This document shows, piece by piece, positions 11,260-22,615 of a stretch of 64,000 bases of DNA (position 1 is the stretch's first letter; every line of letters begins with the position of its first letter). The position numbers and the translations under genes were made by a program. Under the pieces are notes generated by a model. The model saw only the letters and a list, made by a program, of their open reading frames with translations. It had not been told where the DNA came from and did no database searches. This DNA is from Congeria kusceri. Its lineage: Eukaryota; Mollusca; Bivalvia; Myida; Dreissenidae. The DNA is taken from NCBI GenBank assembly GCA_027627225.1, contig CM051026.1, positions 8,616,425 through 8,680,424 of the forward strand, given 5' to 3'.

Positions 11260-11570
11260 GCTTATGAAATAATCGTAAATTTAGAGTTGTTTATCGGCTA
11301 TTAAACAACGAGTTTGAGTTTTGATGAGTAGGAATTAGACCACGAGGGCGTTAGAACAACAAGTCGTTGTTTATTAGCCGATAAACAACGATAATGCGAA
11401 GATTAGTTCGATTCTAACATGACCTGACAACAAATTCCGCAATTACAATCCAAAATATTTTTTTACAGTTTCGGAACAATTTGTTTCGTGTTGTTTCTTG
11501 GTACCGTAGTTTAACAACGGTAAATTTTGTTCTGTATCAATAGAACACATGGCGCTTGTCACGTTCGAAT
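11260..11570 (+). mobile_element. Palindromic three-hairpin element, copy 5
   Basis: Forward copy with hairpin 1 (GTTGTTTATCGGCTATTAAA), GTAGGAATTAGACCACGAGG, hairpin 2 (CGTTGTTTATTAGCCGATAA) and a diverged hairpin 3. Subterminal words are ATTCTAACATGACCTGACAA and TTTTGTTCTGTATC. Confidence 0.7.
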
Positions 11571-11639
11571 ATTGATTTTAAATCACTTGGTAATGTTTTC
11601 TATATCGGCTGTTTAAGTTAAATTAAACAGCAATTTTTA

Positions 11640-12235
11640 CGTGACACGCGCAAAGTTTTCTAAAGAAAAACAAGAAAAAATTCCGTTGTTAAATAGCAAA
11701 CAACTCGCAAAAGTAGTTTCGAAACTGTAAACTATAGTTCTCATTGTAATTGCAGAATATGTCGTCATGTCATGTAAGAATTAAAATAATTTTCGCTTTA
11801 TCGTTTTTTATCTGTAATAAACAACTATTTTTCGTTCTGATACGCTTATATTTAAGATTCGATTCGATTACATTTTCGATTTTGCGTTGTTTATCGGCCA
11901 ATAAACAACGATCTGGTGCGGAGGAATTAAAGGGTTAAATAACCACGCATCAGAACGACCAAAAAAAATATTGGCCGATTAACAACGATAATGCGTTTTA
12001 TTCTCGATGTTAACAATGACTTGAAAAATAGTTTTGCAATTGTAATTAAAACTATATTTTTGTATTCTCCACTCAGAATCGGGATATATTTTTGCGTCGT
12101 TCATTGGGTAGTTTAACAACGATAACTGTGTTCTTTGTCTATCGAAAAAATTTGTAATAGCATCAGAACTCAAAACCGTTGTTTATTTACAGATAAACAA
12201 CTAAAAATCGAAAATTATTTCATACTTATACACTA
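11640..12235. mobile_element. Palindromic three-hairpin elements, head-to-head pair, copy 6
   Basis: A reverse copy (11640-11860, with CAATTGTAATTG-type and CGTTCTGATACG words) abuts a forward copy (11880-12160, GCGTTGTTTATCGGCCAATA and CCACGCATCAGAACGACC). A further arm with GCATCAGAACTCAAAACCG follows at about 12160-12225. Rearrangement or nested insertion of the same family explains it. Confidence 0.65.
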
Positions 12236-12239
12236 ATGC

Positions 12240-12733
12240 GTGACGTTTTCACCACAGTTAAAGTTTATATAATTTAATAAGATATATTTCAAAGGCTCAT
12301 TAAAGATAAAACAACAACAACGTATTATGGTAAAACACGTGCCCGTGTTTTCTAGAGAACATCCTGTGAGTCTGGTCCTTTAGTTACATTTAGTACATAC
12401 TTCACCGTTGTTAACCTGTTATACACTCATGATTCTGCTGCAGATGCAAATGCACACATCATAAATCCACATGTTCAGATAATAGTAACTTAACATAGAA
12501 ACAGCACTTGGTTTTGTTGACAATAACAGTTTCATTTAACAAATCGAAGTTCAAGTGATGTACAATAAAAATGTATCGATTCCAGATTATGTTTTTTTGT
12601 CAACATGTAAAAAAAACTCTTTTTAATTTACTTGAATGTGTAATAGTGTTGATAAATTACTTAATAGAAACTGCAACATTATATAGAAAGAACACAATTC
12701 AATAGGTATGCGAAACATTTGCATAGACAACAA
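12240..12733. other. No supported feature
   Basis: AT-rich unique-looking DNA between two elements. No open frame, tRNA or repeat unit was recognised. Confidence 0.5.
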
Positions 12734-12735
12734 TA

Positions 12736-13793
12736 CGAAGGGTGTCCAAAAAGTGTGTGTACTCACTGAATTACTCACAATTTTCGCCAGACACATAAAC
12801 AATTATTATGTCTAGAATTATCAGACTTTACTCTACAATTATATGTGACTTTCATTATGCTGCTTTAAACTACAAAACAAAACCAGTTTATAAAGCACTG
12901 ACACTGTAGCGCTATCGTAGCACGTCGCGTCGAAATGTAACATCATCGATGAACGTCAAAGATGTCACCTTTCTTTTACCGATACAATATTTGGCATTTC
13001 AAAAAATACTATCACTGAAAACACTCGATTCAACGATTGTGTCGATGAATCCACATTTTTGTGAATCACATGACAAAACAAGCCAGGCACAACAACAAAA
13101 TACTGTGTTTGCCATTGCATACCTACCTGACGAAAAAGCCCATACTCAAAATTTTTTTCTTTGTTAAATCAAACCAGTTTTTTTTTAAATCCGAATATTC
13201 TTTTCGGATTCGTATTTTTTATTTGGGTTAAATAAAAGCTCGCTCTTCTTTCATTTCGGTCGTTTTCCAATGGGTTAATAAATTAACTGTATCAGCTAGA
13301 CCCTTGCTTAAAATAGGCTATACCAAAATGCAATTCTTATCATGTTTTATGAAACTCGTGAAAACAACGGGCTCTTTGTCAATATATTAACAGAAACTTG
13401 ATTATATTATCAAAAGCAATGTCTGTATTATACGCTATATTTTGGCTCTAAATGGATCATTAATAAATTAGCATAAAAAAATTGCCTACCAACCAGCTAC
13501 CTTGGGTAGGCCATGGCAAACAAACAATATTTTAAGGTTGGCCCCAGCTTAAAACTGCAAAATTATGGAGTTTGTATGTGTTTGTAATTACCGGTCTCTT
13601 CCTCTGAAATGCGTTTCTATACAATATAAATCCGTATTAACTGAATTCTAAAATGGTTTTGCTAATTAAATATGACAGCTTCAGACATTAACATGCTCTA
13701 ATCGATTTTGTATATACATGTGCGATATATGAACTTTGTATACAACAACAATTAACAGAAATATCAGTACATAAACATTTTGGACACCCCTCG
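12736..13793. mobile_element. Non-autonomous mariner-like element with TA target sites
   Basis: The ends are inverted repeats of about 29 bp: left CGAAGGGTGTCCAAAAAG (12736 on), right end complement CGAGGGGTGTCCAAAATG. Both ends are flanked by TA (12734-12735 and 13794-13795). TIR sequence and TA duplication fit the mariner branch of the Tc1/mariner superfamily. The 1058-bp interior has no recognisable DDD/DDE transposase; the 72-codon frame at 12949-13167 shows none. It contains a 165-bp segment (13381-13544) that is also found at 60.6-61.06 kb. Confidence 0.75.
13381..13544. repeat. Dispersed 165-bp module, uninterrupted copy
   Basis: The segment runs from ACTTGATTATATTATCAAAA to TTTTAAGGTTGGCC and includes an inverted pair (ATTGCCTACC and GGGTAGGCC). 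The copy at 60613-61059 is identical in layout but is split by a 264-bp palindromic MITE. It therefore gives the empty site for that insertion. Confidence 0.7.
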
Positions 13794-13907
13794 TATATTT
13801 CCTGTTTAATTCCGTGCATTACTTAATGAATCGATACAAACATTAAAGATGCTCGCTCGTGCTGGAAAATGCCAGTCATGTGACGATACTTTTCAATTCA
13901 GCATGAC

Positions 13908-14322
13908 AACACAAAATTGTCACAACCAAACGATGCAACGACGTGACATACCCAAACGATGCCACATGCAACGACGTGACATAACCAAACGAAGCAACAA
14001 CGTAACACAATCAAACGATTAAACGACGTGACATAACCAAACGACGCATTGAAGTGACACAACCAAACGAAGCATTGAAGTGACACAACCAAACGACGCA
14101 TTGAAGTGACACAACCAAAAAACGCAACGACGTTACGCAACCCAAAAACGCAACGACGTAACACAACCAAACGATGCAACGAAGAGACACAACCAAAAGG
14201 CGCAACGACGTGACAAACCCAAACGATGCAGCGACGTAACACAACCAAACGATGCAACGTAGAGACACAATCAAAAGGCGCAACGACGTGACAAACCAAA
14301 TGATGCAAAAACGTTACACAAT
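13908..14322. repeat. 26-bp minisatellite array 3 (about 16 units)
   Basis: Same subfamily as array 2 (halves like ACACAACCAAACG and ATGCAACGACGTG), same orientation. It heads duplicated module B, copy 2. The minus-strand frames at 13898-14347 and 14011-14283 are satellite translations. Confidence 0.9.
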
Positions 14323-14453
14323 TTAACCCGTATTTCATCCACGACACGGATGTTCCGGTTTAGCAATGGGACAATTGACATGGTGCAGACGACAATTAGG
14401 CAGACGTTAAATTATGCAGACAACACGCGGACAGGAGGCGCTATAAGACCTCC

Positions 14454-14736
14454 GTAGGACCATAATTTTCACAAATCATATTTTTCACGTCTGTGAATAA
14501 AAGGATCTCATTATACACGGGTGTGAAAATTGAGATCTTATTCTTCATACATCACAGTCTTATTATTCACAATTTCTGTGAATTTGTGATCACATCCAGT
14601 TTTTGATATGTAATGAAATCATATTCTTCAGTAATCCTCATGCATACCCCGTTTTAGGCAAAGTGCATTATTCACACTTAAAAATGTGACAAATAAGATC
14701 CTGTTATTCACGGATGTATGAAAAATATGATTATAT
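14454..14736. mobile_element. Palindromic MITE with 8-bp target duplication
   Basis: A 283-bp insertion within duplicated module B, flanked by AGACCTCC at 14446-14453 and 14737-14744. The corresponding site in copy 1 (near 4860-4880) has a single AGATCTCC. Both ends of the insert carry AATCATATTTTTCA and a GTGAATAA(A)AGGATCT segment in opposite orientation. An 8-bp duplication is typical of hAT and some other superfamilies. No coding capacity. Confidence 0.75.
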
Positions 14737-14839
14737 AGACCTCCAACTTGCAGCACCACTCGAGCAATGTTTTTTTTTTTAAATCAATACAATAATGATT
14801 GCAAATCTATTGAAATGTTTCTATGATTTCAGGCGTCTA

Positions 14840-15180
14840 ATTTTAGAAATAATTTTCGATTTATAGTTGTTGATCGGCCAATTAACAACGATTTGGAGTT
14901 CCAATGCTAAGGAATTAAACCACGAGGGCGTTTTTTAAGCCCGAGTTGTTCAATAATCACGCATCAGAACGACAAAGTGTTGTTTATTGGCCGATAAACA
15001 ACGATAATTAATTCGATTCTAAAACGATTTCACATATATTTTCGCAATTGCAATTGGAACTACTTTTTACTATCCTCCGCTTAGAATCGAAACTTCTTTT
15101 TGCGTTGTTTATTGGGTAGTTTAACATCGATAATTTTGTTCTTTGTCTATAGACAAATAAGAGAGTACCATATATTAATG
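14840..15180 (+). mobile_element. Palindromic three-hairpin element, copy 7 (reference copy)
   Basis: A nearly full copy, forward. It starts GAAATAATTTTCGATTTAT. Arm 1 has hairpin 1, GAGTTCCAATGCTAAGGAAT and CCACGAGGGCG. Arm 2 has CACGCATCAGAACGACAAAG and hairpin 2 (GTTGTTTATTGGCCGATAAA). The tail has CAATTGCAATTGGAACTAC, CCTCCGCTTAGAATCG, hairpin 3 (GCGTTGTTTATTGGGTAGTT) and CTTTGTCTATAGACAAA. Arms 1 and 2 together form an imperfect inverted repeat of about 135 bp. Confidence 0.8.
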
Positions 15181-15485
15181 AAACGACGTTGGATAATGGG
15201 AAGAGGAGTGTCGTTTTTATTCAACATCACGAACAAAATAATTTAAGGAACATGTTTTATAATGGATTAATCGAAATAAAGCGGATTGCCTTGCATATTA
15301 GAACATCATGTTTACTGAAAAAAAAGACACTTCATAATTTGATACAAGAAGCAGAAAGCGAAAAACTATACGCAGTCAGATTTCTTCTTTGGCTGAGTAT
15401 ATCATACAGTGTGTTTTGATAGCTTTTTTTAATTTTGCTATCTAATTAACTCAATTTTAATACAAGTAAATTAATCTTTAAGCCC

Positions 15486-16170
15486 CGAATTATGTCAGCA
15501 TCAATACTAATTTTAATGACTAAGTATTCAGAAGAAAGAAAGCAACTGTATTGTGGACAACACAAATTAGCAGGCTTATATACAGCGACACATTTTAAGG
15601 GCAAAAGATTTTCGTTTCTCGTTTGCACATCCTATAAAAGCGGTCTTCAAAAATCCTGCGGCCTCGGTTGACATCACTCTCCTCGGGGTGCAATATTTAC
15701 TTTATCCCTTAACTGCCTATGATATGTATATAATATGATGATGATATTTTGATCGCGAACACAAAAAATAAAGAGCCGCATAATCATATACGAATTGTTT
15801 TTATTTGTATGATATTTTATTATATTCCCTCATGGAATTTGCTTTACCATTCAATTATAAATAATACATAGTTAGTAAATACAATTGCAACAGTATTAAC
15901 TGCTCAAATAAAACAATAAAATATCTCTCATATTCAGGGTAGTGTTTATTTCGTTATAAACTATTCGGGTGACACACATTTGGTCAATGTATAAATATGG
16001 TTGTTAGTTTGCGAAATCTGATTGATTAAAAGTTTCAGCAAATCATACCCTTGAAAAAAAACTGTATAAACTGCAAACCCATATGCTTGATCATTATTGC
16101 CTAAATGTATCGTATATGGCCACTGTTAGACTACAGCCCGAATGCAGTGATCAACAGATCACAAAATGTA
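15486..16170. other. No supported feature
   Basis: AT-rich, unique-looking DNA. A 60-codon minus-strand frame at 15446-15628 has no recognisable domain. Confidence 0.5.
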
Positions 16171-16174
16171 CGTA

Positions 16175-17091
16175 CTGGCGCAGTGCCTGAACTCGCCTCT
16201 GTTCTAAATTCGCCACCCCATCCACATCATGTTAGTATTACAACGTTTACTTTTTTGTTGATTTGTATGGATCAATCAGACGTTTTCCTGAACACTGCTG
16301 GCGAATGTTCTTCTCGATATGTTGAGTAATTCAATATTTACTCCAATTGTTTTGTCAATGACCCCTAAATGTAAATGAACTGCACGGGGGGAATCCGTCT
16401 CATACTGCGCACGTGCAATTTTGAAGCACCGCGTGGTATCCACATTAAAATTTAATTATTGTGTATTAATATTATGTCCATATTAGAATGTGCAACATAA
16501 AAACATCAGTTATTTATTAGCAATAAATACAATTAAATGCGGAAAAATATTTTATGACCAGCACATTTAATAGAAGTCACTTCGGTAATTTCACGCCGCT
16601 TAAAAGCGCATTACTTACCCCCCTCCCCCCTTCACCCGCAGGGCCTCAGTTTCAGAGCCATATACAACTGATTTATTATTAGAAATAGAAAAGAAGATTT
16701 TTTAAGAAAATTGAATTATGTATTAATAATAAACACCGAACTGCTTCATAATAAAGCTTGACTTTAAACAATAGTCAAATGTAGAACAGTTCTGTATTTA
16801 CGATTTTTCACCATGTTTTTTTTATAAACACTTGAAAATTATATCCGAAAAAGAAAGTGTTTTTTGTTTTAAACTCAATAGAAATTGCTTGCAAACGGAT
16901 CACATAGAAAAATATCAATTTCAAGCAATTTTAAAAAGGGGTGGCGGATTTAGGCACTACCACGCTAATTGTTTTAAAATGTTTGACTCTTCAATCTCGC
17001 TTTTGTCTATGCCAAGTACTCGATTGGTTAACTACTTTTGAATATATCGTAAAAATACCCCCAAATGTGGCGGATTTAGGCACTGCGCCAG
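16175..17091. mobile_element. Non-autonomous TIR element flanked by TA
   Basis: Inverted termini of about 23 bp: left CTGGCGCAGTGCCTGAAC (from 16175) and right GATTTAGGCACTGCGCCAG (to 17091), with TA on both outer sides (16173-16174, 17092-17093). The subterminal word GGTGGCGGATTTAGGCACT occurs twice at the right (about 16938 and 17068), and a diverged copy in reverse orientation lies near 16205-16225 at the left. The 917-bp interior encodes no recognisable transposase (frames at 16105-16329 and 16832-17041 show none). Superfamily uncertain; TA targets suggest Tc1/mariner or a TA-targeting relative. Confidence 0.7.
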
Positions 17092-17093
17092 TA

Positions 17094-17587
17094 TAATAAT
17101 TGTAGTAGTGCAATGTTTGTTCTTCCACGCTCTTTAATCAACATTTTCCTCACCATAAACTGCTGACCTTACAATTTGGAGCACAATATTTTTTCCAACG
17201 TAACAATAAGGAAAAAGTGTTAATTATATGCACGATATACAGCACTTCGTAAATATTAACGAATCTACATATAGACATATAACTGCAAAGCACACGAGGT
17301 ATGTCAGAAAAACCCCCCGTGTAAAACACGAATGAAATAAAACATACCAGTATTCACTAAACCGTTTTAATAATCTAGTCATTAAACTATATACTGTTAC
17401 TTTAAATTACACACACACACACGCACGAAATATCGTTGCATTTGAATAACAGTAAATAGCGTAATGTTATCAACAAACGTACATGATATAACCGAAGCGA
17501 GGCAAGTCGCATCAATATAGACTTCGAAATAAATAATGTCAACGTCCAATATTAAGAAAAGTGCGCACCGTCACAGTCTATTTAACT
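17094..17587. other. No supported gene; short (CA)n tract
   Basis: Unique-looking DNA with a short ACACACAC run at about 17410-17424. No gene seen. Confidence 0.5.
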
Positions 17588-18712
17588 ACAATCAGGCGAC
17601 ACAACGGCGTGACAAAACCATGTGACACAACGACGGACCACAACCAGGCGACACTACGACGTAACACAACCAGGCGACAGAACCACGTAGCACAACCAAG
17701 TAACACAACGACGTAACACAATCAAGCAAAACAACGACGGAAAACAATCAAGCAACACAACGATGGAAACCAATCTGGTGACACAACGCCGTTACACAAC
17801 CAGCTGATACAACGACGGAACATAACCAGGTGATACAACGACGGAACCCAACCTGGTGACAAAACGACGAAACACAGCCACGTGACACAATGACGGAACC
17901 CAACCTGGTGACAAAAACAACGGAGCACAACCAGGCGTCAAAATGACGTAAAACAACCAGGTGACACAATGACGGAACACAACCAGGCGACACAACGACG
18001 TAACACAACCAGGCGAAACAACGACAGATCACAACCAGGCGACACAACGACGTTACACAACAAGGCGACACAACGCCGTGACACAACCAGGCAACACAAC
18101 GACGTAAGACAATCGGGTGACACAACGACGTAACAGAACCTGGTGACACAACGATGTGACACAACCAGGCGACTCAACGACAGATCACAACCAGGAGACA
18201 CAACGACGTGACACAACCAGGCGACACAACGACGAGAGACAATCAGGCGACACAACGACGTAACATAACCTGGTGACACAACGACGCGACACAACCAGGC
18301 GACACAACGACAGATCACATCCAGGCGACACACCGACAGTCACATCCAGGTTACACAACGACAGATTATATCCAGGCGACACAACGACGTGACACGACCA
18401 GGCGATACAACGACAGATGACATCCTGGCGACACAACGACGTGACACAACCAGGCGACACAACGACGTGAGACAATCAGGCGACATAACGACGTAACACA
18501 ACCAGGTGACACAACGACAGATCACATCCAGGCGACACAACGATGTGAGACAACCAGGCAACAAAACGACGTAACACATCCAGGCGACACAATGACGTAA
18601 CACAACCAGGCCACACAGTGTGGTAACGCAAGAAGGCGAAACAACAAAGCAACACATCCAAGCGACGCAATGACGTAATACAACCAAGCGATGAATCAAC
18701 GTTATCATGAAT
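17588..18712. repeat. 26-bp minisatellite array 4 (about 43 units)
   Basis: CCAGGCG subfamily, with halves ACACAACCAGGCG and ACACAACGACGTA/TG and with local variants (CAGATCACA, GACGGAAC). Same orientation as the other arrays. It is followed within 60 bp by a 30-bp repeat trace and a palindromic element. Six minus-strand open frames (17722-18715) are satellite translations. Confidence 0.95.
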
Positions 18713-18754
18713 CAAAATCGTAGTAATAATCGCGAATAAAGATCATACACAAAA

Positions 18755-18935
18755 TATTTTTTAAGAAATAATTTTCGATTTATAACAACGATTTTAAGTT
18801 CTTATGCGTAGGAATGAAACCACGATGGTACTAGTCCGAGTAGTTTAATAGCCACGCATCAGAACGACAAAGAGTTGTTTAATGGCCGATTAACAACGAT
18901 AATTTTGTTTTTGTCTATAGAAAAATATGCGAGTG
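18755..18935 (+). mobile_element. Palindromic three-hairpin element, shortened copy 8
   Basis: Forward copy with an eroded hairpin 1, TATGCGTAGGAATGAAACCA, CACGCATCAGAACGACAAAG and hairpin 2, then directly the TTTTGTCTATAGAAAAATA terminus. The segment with hairpin 3 is deleted. Confidence 0.7.
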
Positions 18936-18949
18936 TCGCGTAAGAAATT

Positions 18950-19320
18950 GCCTACATCTTAGTATACATTTTACAACCTTGTGTTCTCAGGTTCGAGCCC
19001 CCGTTACACCCTAACCTACTAACTCGGCTTTCGCATGATACGTTAAACCGTGGTGCAGTGTACTAGGTGCTTCACACCGGGCACTAAAAGACCCAGGGTA
19101 GCCTCTGAAACGGGGCGTGTCCTGTATCTTGCACTATCCCCCGTAACCCACTTCAAGTCTTCTGGGGGCGATGGCCATATGGCAGAGAATCCCGGTGCAC
19201 TCCATAAAATGTACACACACATGTTTCAGATTCAAGTTCTGAGACTGGGAGGTCAAACGCTACCCTGATCGACAGGTTTTTGCAAAATTAGGAGCAGATC
19301 CTCTTGTTCTCTTTCACAAC
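18950..19320 (+). mobile_element. Candidate SINE with B-box-like head
   Basis: A Pol III B-box-like word GGTTCGAGCCCC lies at about 18991-19002. It is followed by GCATGATACGTTAAACCGTG and ACCCAGGGTAGCC, which resemble a body segment common in animal SINE/LINE repeats (from memory). The A box and tRNA fold are not clear. A 72-codon frame at 19050-19268 runs through the body and is not called as a gene. Confidence 0.4.
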
Positions 19321-19879
19321 ACAGGTAAGGGATCAAGGGAATGATCGTGCACGTGTTGTTGGTGCACGTGTACTGCACTATACGAGGGAGGGCGGCAAGT
19401 CTTAGGGAGACCTGACTTCCGGGTTGCAGTTATCTGGTACGCAAAGTATCCAGTCACAACCTGGCACGTGAGAATGAGGAAAATGCAAGCAGACGGCGTG
19501 TTCAGAATGAGGACGGAATTATATATATACCACTGGTTGGATTTCTGGTACTATTTGCCAGAAATGTTCCTTGGTTGATCCGCTTTCAAATTCCTTCAAA
19601 GTATTTTGATTCGCCCCATTGGGCGGCGCAAATTTTCTTATATGGCTATATTGAAAACTTTGAAAATCTTCTTGTCCGAAACCAATTTATAATCTACTCA
19701 GGTGAGCGATAAAGAGCCATAATGGTCATCATGTTTTATGTAACTTTTTGTTTATTGTGAGTTTGTTGTCTGTAATATCTTATGTTCTTATGCCACGTTA
19801 TAGTATTGCTTGATTATGCAGAACGAAATTATGTGTGGTTGTAAGGCTTAATATTTGAAATTATGTGTAAATGAGGCTG
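19321..19879. other. No supported feature
   Basis: Unique-looking DNA, somewhat less AT-rich at 19330-19450 (several GTGCACGTG-like words). No open frame of note. Confidence 0.5.
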
Positions 19880-20155
19880 AATAAGCATACCGTTTTCAAC
19901 ATAGGGGGACCAATAAACTTTAATGAACACAATTGGTAATTGTTCATTAAATCAAGGGCAATAACCCTGGAGAAGAGAACATTGACTGATCCAAATGAAA
20001 CTTGATGTGCACTATGTTAGTACATATTTTATATTTATTTTAAGTTCCATGGAATTCTACCAGCCACGTACTGTGAAATGGCGGCGGACAGAATTTAAGC
20101 GTAAAGGACGGACGAAAGGACTGACTGACGAGTTACGACTAGGAGTATGGATATT
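19880..20155. repeat. Remnant of a tandem-core element 3' end
   Basis: AGGGCAATAACCCTGGAGAA, GATCCAAATGAAACTTGATG and the GGACGGACGAAAGGACTGAC run are words typical of the last core unit and 3' end of the bivalve tandem-core elements present elsewhere in this window. Only one unit is present. Confidence 0.45.
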
Positions 20156-20659
20156 ACACTAAGTAATTATCACGAATAAAAACATTTTGTGGCATATAGA
20201 AAATATATTTTTTTTACATTCATTATTCAGTTTTGGAAATGGTATTGTTAGGAAAAAAACGAAATCGAAAACTAAGCATTGTCCATTTTGTCCTCAAGCC
20301 TTTTTATTAACACAAGTTTAAAGCGAAATGTTATGTCTCATAAGAATGTATGTATTAAACATGTTCACGAGTAGAGTGCTGGGATAGATGTGTGAATTGC
20401 TAACCAGTGTCCGATTTTTCAAAAATTCGTAAGCATGTTATAACAGGATTAACTTTGTTTCTATATTTTCATATGGAAATAAAGTGTACATAATAATGTG
20501 GTCAAACGTGTTACATGTTGAATGAAAAGTTTGTCAAACAATCACAACAAATAATATAGTGAGTTGTAAAATAATATTATAATTGTAATTTTTATCGATG
20601 AAATAAGAGACTTAAGCCAGCTTTCCTTATGCCAAATTGAGAAAAGTGGAGCCAGTTAC

Positions 20660-20730
20660 CTAACAACAGAACAGAACAGAACAGAACAACTCTTTATTAG
20701 TTTCACAGATTACAAAACATAAATAGTTTG
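20660..20730 (-). mobile_element. 3' tail of a non-LTR retrotransposon, minus strand
   Basis: On the minus strand there is AATAAAGAGTTG followed by a (TTCTG)n run at 20667-20692. A polyadenylation-like signal just before a short pentamer tail is the usual 3' end of CR1-like elements in molluscs (from memory). Upstream (higher coordinates) I recognise no reverse transcriptase, so this is a short 3' fragment. Confidence 0.45.
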
Positions 20731-21124
20731 TAATAACAAGTGAGCATATATAAACACAAAAAGGCATACAAAAATACACAAACAATGTTTTGTGCAACAC
20801 TTCATGTGGGAAAGTGGTCACGGTGAGATGCTTCCTTTAATAGCAAAAAATAATTTTAATGGATGAAATTGGGCAGAAAGGAAGAAATTTAACAATACAT
20901 ATCACATCGTGTAATATATTAAACTATACACTGACATTACGCATATTTATGTAAAATTATCACGCACATTTATTTGAGCTTAATGTAGTTGTATTTAATA
21001 GGAAGATATACATCTATTTAGAAAGATGAACATCGAGATTTCAATTTCAAAAAATTCTAATACCACAAACATCTTATTATGTGTTGTCACAAAAACTAAC
21101 AAACACATGGAATAAAAACAACAA

Positions 21125-21270
21125 CAAACAAAATAATTATGCTAATAATGATAATAATAATGGTGATGACGATGATAATAATAATAATAATATAATAATA
21201 ATAATAATAATTATTATTATTATTATTTTTATTATAATTATAACAATTATAATAATTATGATAATTAATT
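21125..21270. repeat. (AAT)n / (ATT)n microsatellite
   Basis: AAT and GAT triplets switch to an ATT run near 21210, giving a self-complementary AT tract. Confidence 0.9.
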
Positions 21271-21302
21271 AACGGAAGCAGGCCATTGAGTTCTTTGTCG
21301 TA

Positions 21303-21497
21303 AGGTCGCGGTGGCGTAGTGGATATGGTGTCCGCCTACGATCGGGAGGTCCCGGGTTCGATCCCCACTCCGGGAACGTTCTCAAGATCTCCCACAAAGA
21401 CACCAAGTACTGGTTCTATCCAGGAAACGGACTCGAGAGTGTCTCTATAAGCCTAAGGCTTTCGATGCAATCGAGCTTAAATAAATAGGTTTACACT
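21303..21497 (+). mobile_element. tRNA-derived SINE, copy 1
   Basis: The head has a Pol III A-box-like GTGGCGTAGTGGATATGG and a B box GGTTCGATCCC (about 21354-21364) in tRNA-like spacing. The body has CACCAAGTACTGGTTCTATC and CAGGAAACGGACTCGAGAG, a central segment conserved in mollusc SINEs. The tail is AAGGCTTTCGATGCAATCG followed by AATAAATAGGTTTA. Other copies in the window: 23965-24135, 53277-53475, and a fragment at 43895-43942. Confidence 0.85.
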
Positions 21498-21917
21498 ATA
21501 ACGCAGGTAAGATTTGCAGTGAAAAACAACTGCTCGTAAGTGACGGTTCGTGCCATTGTTTTCGTCGGAAGCTTGGTACACCTGTACCAATATATACGGA
21601 GGAAGAAGGGACAGAAGTCAGTAACCACTTGCTTTCGGTTTGTATACTTCTGGTATACGATTCAGCTTGACCTTATCAGCATTTAAAGCCCGACAAGATG
21701 TTTCCAATTTAAACATGGGACATATTAATCGAAAGACCAATTAACAAACTTTCGTTAACATTCAGTATTTGCATTTTCGGATATAACCGTTTAATTTTGA
21801 CTAAATACGCCATTCGTGGTCGTTGACGCCAATTATAATTATATCGGCTCAGCGGAGCCGCGTAACGGCCCGTAATCGACGTAAAATTGTTACTATTTTT
21901 AGTAACACAATGTATTA

Positions 21918-22150
21918 TACTAAGGTTATCCTAAATGCTCACAAGTCTGACGTCAAAATGTATACATGAAAAGGGCCAAACAAACACGACCCTTATTATA
22001 AATTCATTTATGATCTCAGAGGGCGTACACTATTTTCTCTTTATAGATAACATATTTTAACCGTTATTAAATGCCAGTATTTATATCTAATTTTTTGTTT
22101 AAAGAAATGCCCCCCTTAATGCCCTTTTCGATGACACAGTCTCTTTAACA
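21918..22150. repeat. Dispersed repeat of about 235 bp, copy 1
   Basis: Matches 39478-39712 in the same orientation: AAATGCTCACA, AAAGGGCCAAACAAACAC, TTATTATAAATT, and a shared end GCCCTTTTCGATGACA. Class unknown; no termini typical of a DNA transposon were seen. Confidence 0.65.
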
Positions 22151-22404
22151 TCAATGGTTTTCTTGTATACACTGTGCAAGCGGTCAGTTCGAGTAAATCT
22201 TGGGAAAGCAACTGCTATAATAAGTGTACCCAGCCTCCGCGCAGAGATTTAACTGGTTCTGAGCATTGCTTGATTTTAAATCCCAGCCGGCATGAAGTTC
22301 CACACAATCTGACCACACAAGCGATTTCCCAAACATCCCAAAAGTGCAACCTCAACAACATCATTCAATGAATAATCGAGCGAAAACCTACTTTGAACAA
22401 AACA

Positions 22405-22544
22405 ATATCAGCATCATCATTATCATCATCATCATTATCATCATCATCATCATGGTCATTATCATCATCATATCAGCTTCATCATCATCATCATCATGTT
22501 CAGCATTATCAACATTATCATGTTCATCATCAACAACATCATCA

Positions 22545-22578
<34 letters not shown>

Positions 22579-22615
22579 TATCATCATCATTATCATCATC
22601 ATCATCATCTTTTTC
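22405..22615. repeat. (ATC)n microsatellite
   Basis: Long imperfect ATC tract. Open frames on both strands (Ser, His or Asp homopolymers) are microsatellite translations. Confidence 0.95.

Larger units (their letters stand above)
14322..15485. repeat. Duplicated module B, copy 2
   Basis: Counterpart of 4493-5590. It keeps the same landmarks in the same order, with one extra 283-bp insertion (14454-14736). The 76-codon frame 15189-15419 lies in the shared tail; the equivalent region of the other copy is broken by indels, so I do not call it a gene. Confidence 0.75.

Noticed and set aside
17722..18715. Cluster of Cys/Val-rich minus-strand frames of 67-138 codons
   Set aside because: They are overlapping translations of satellite array 4.
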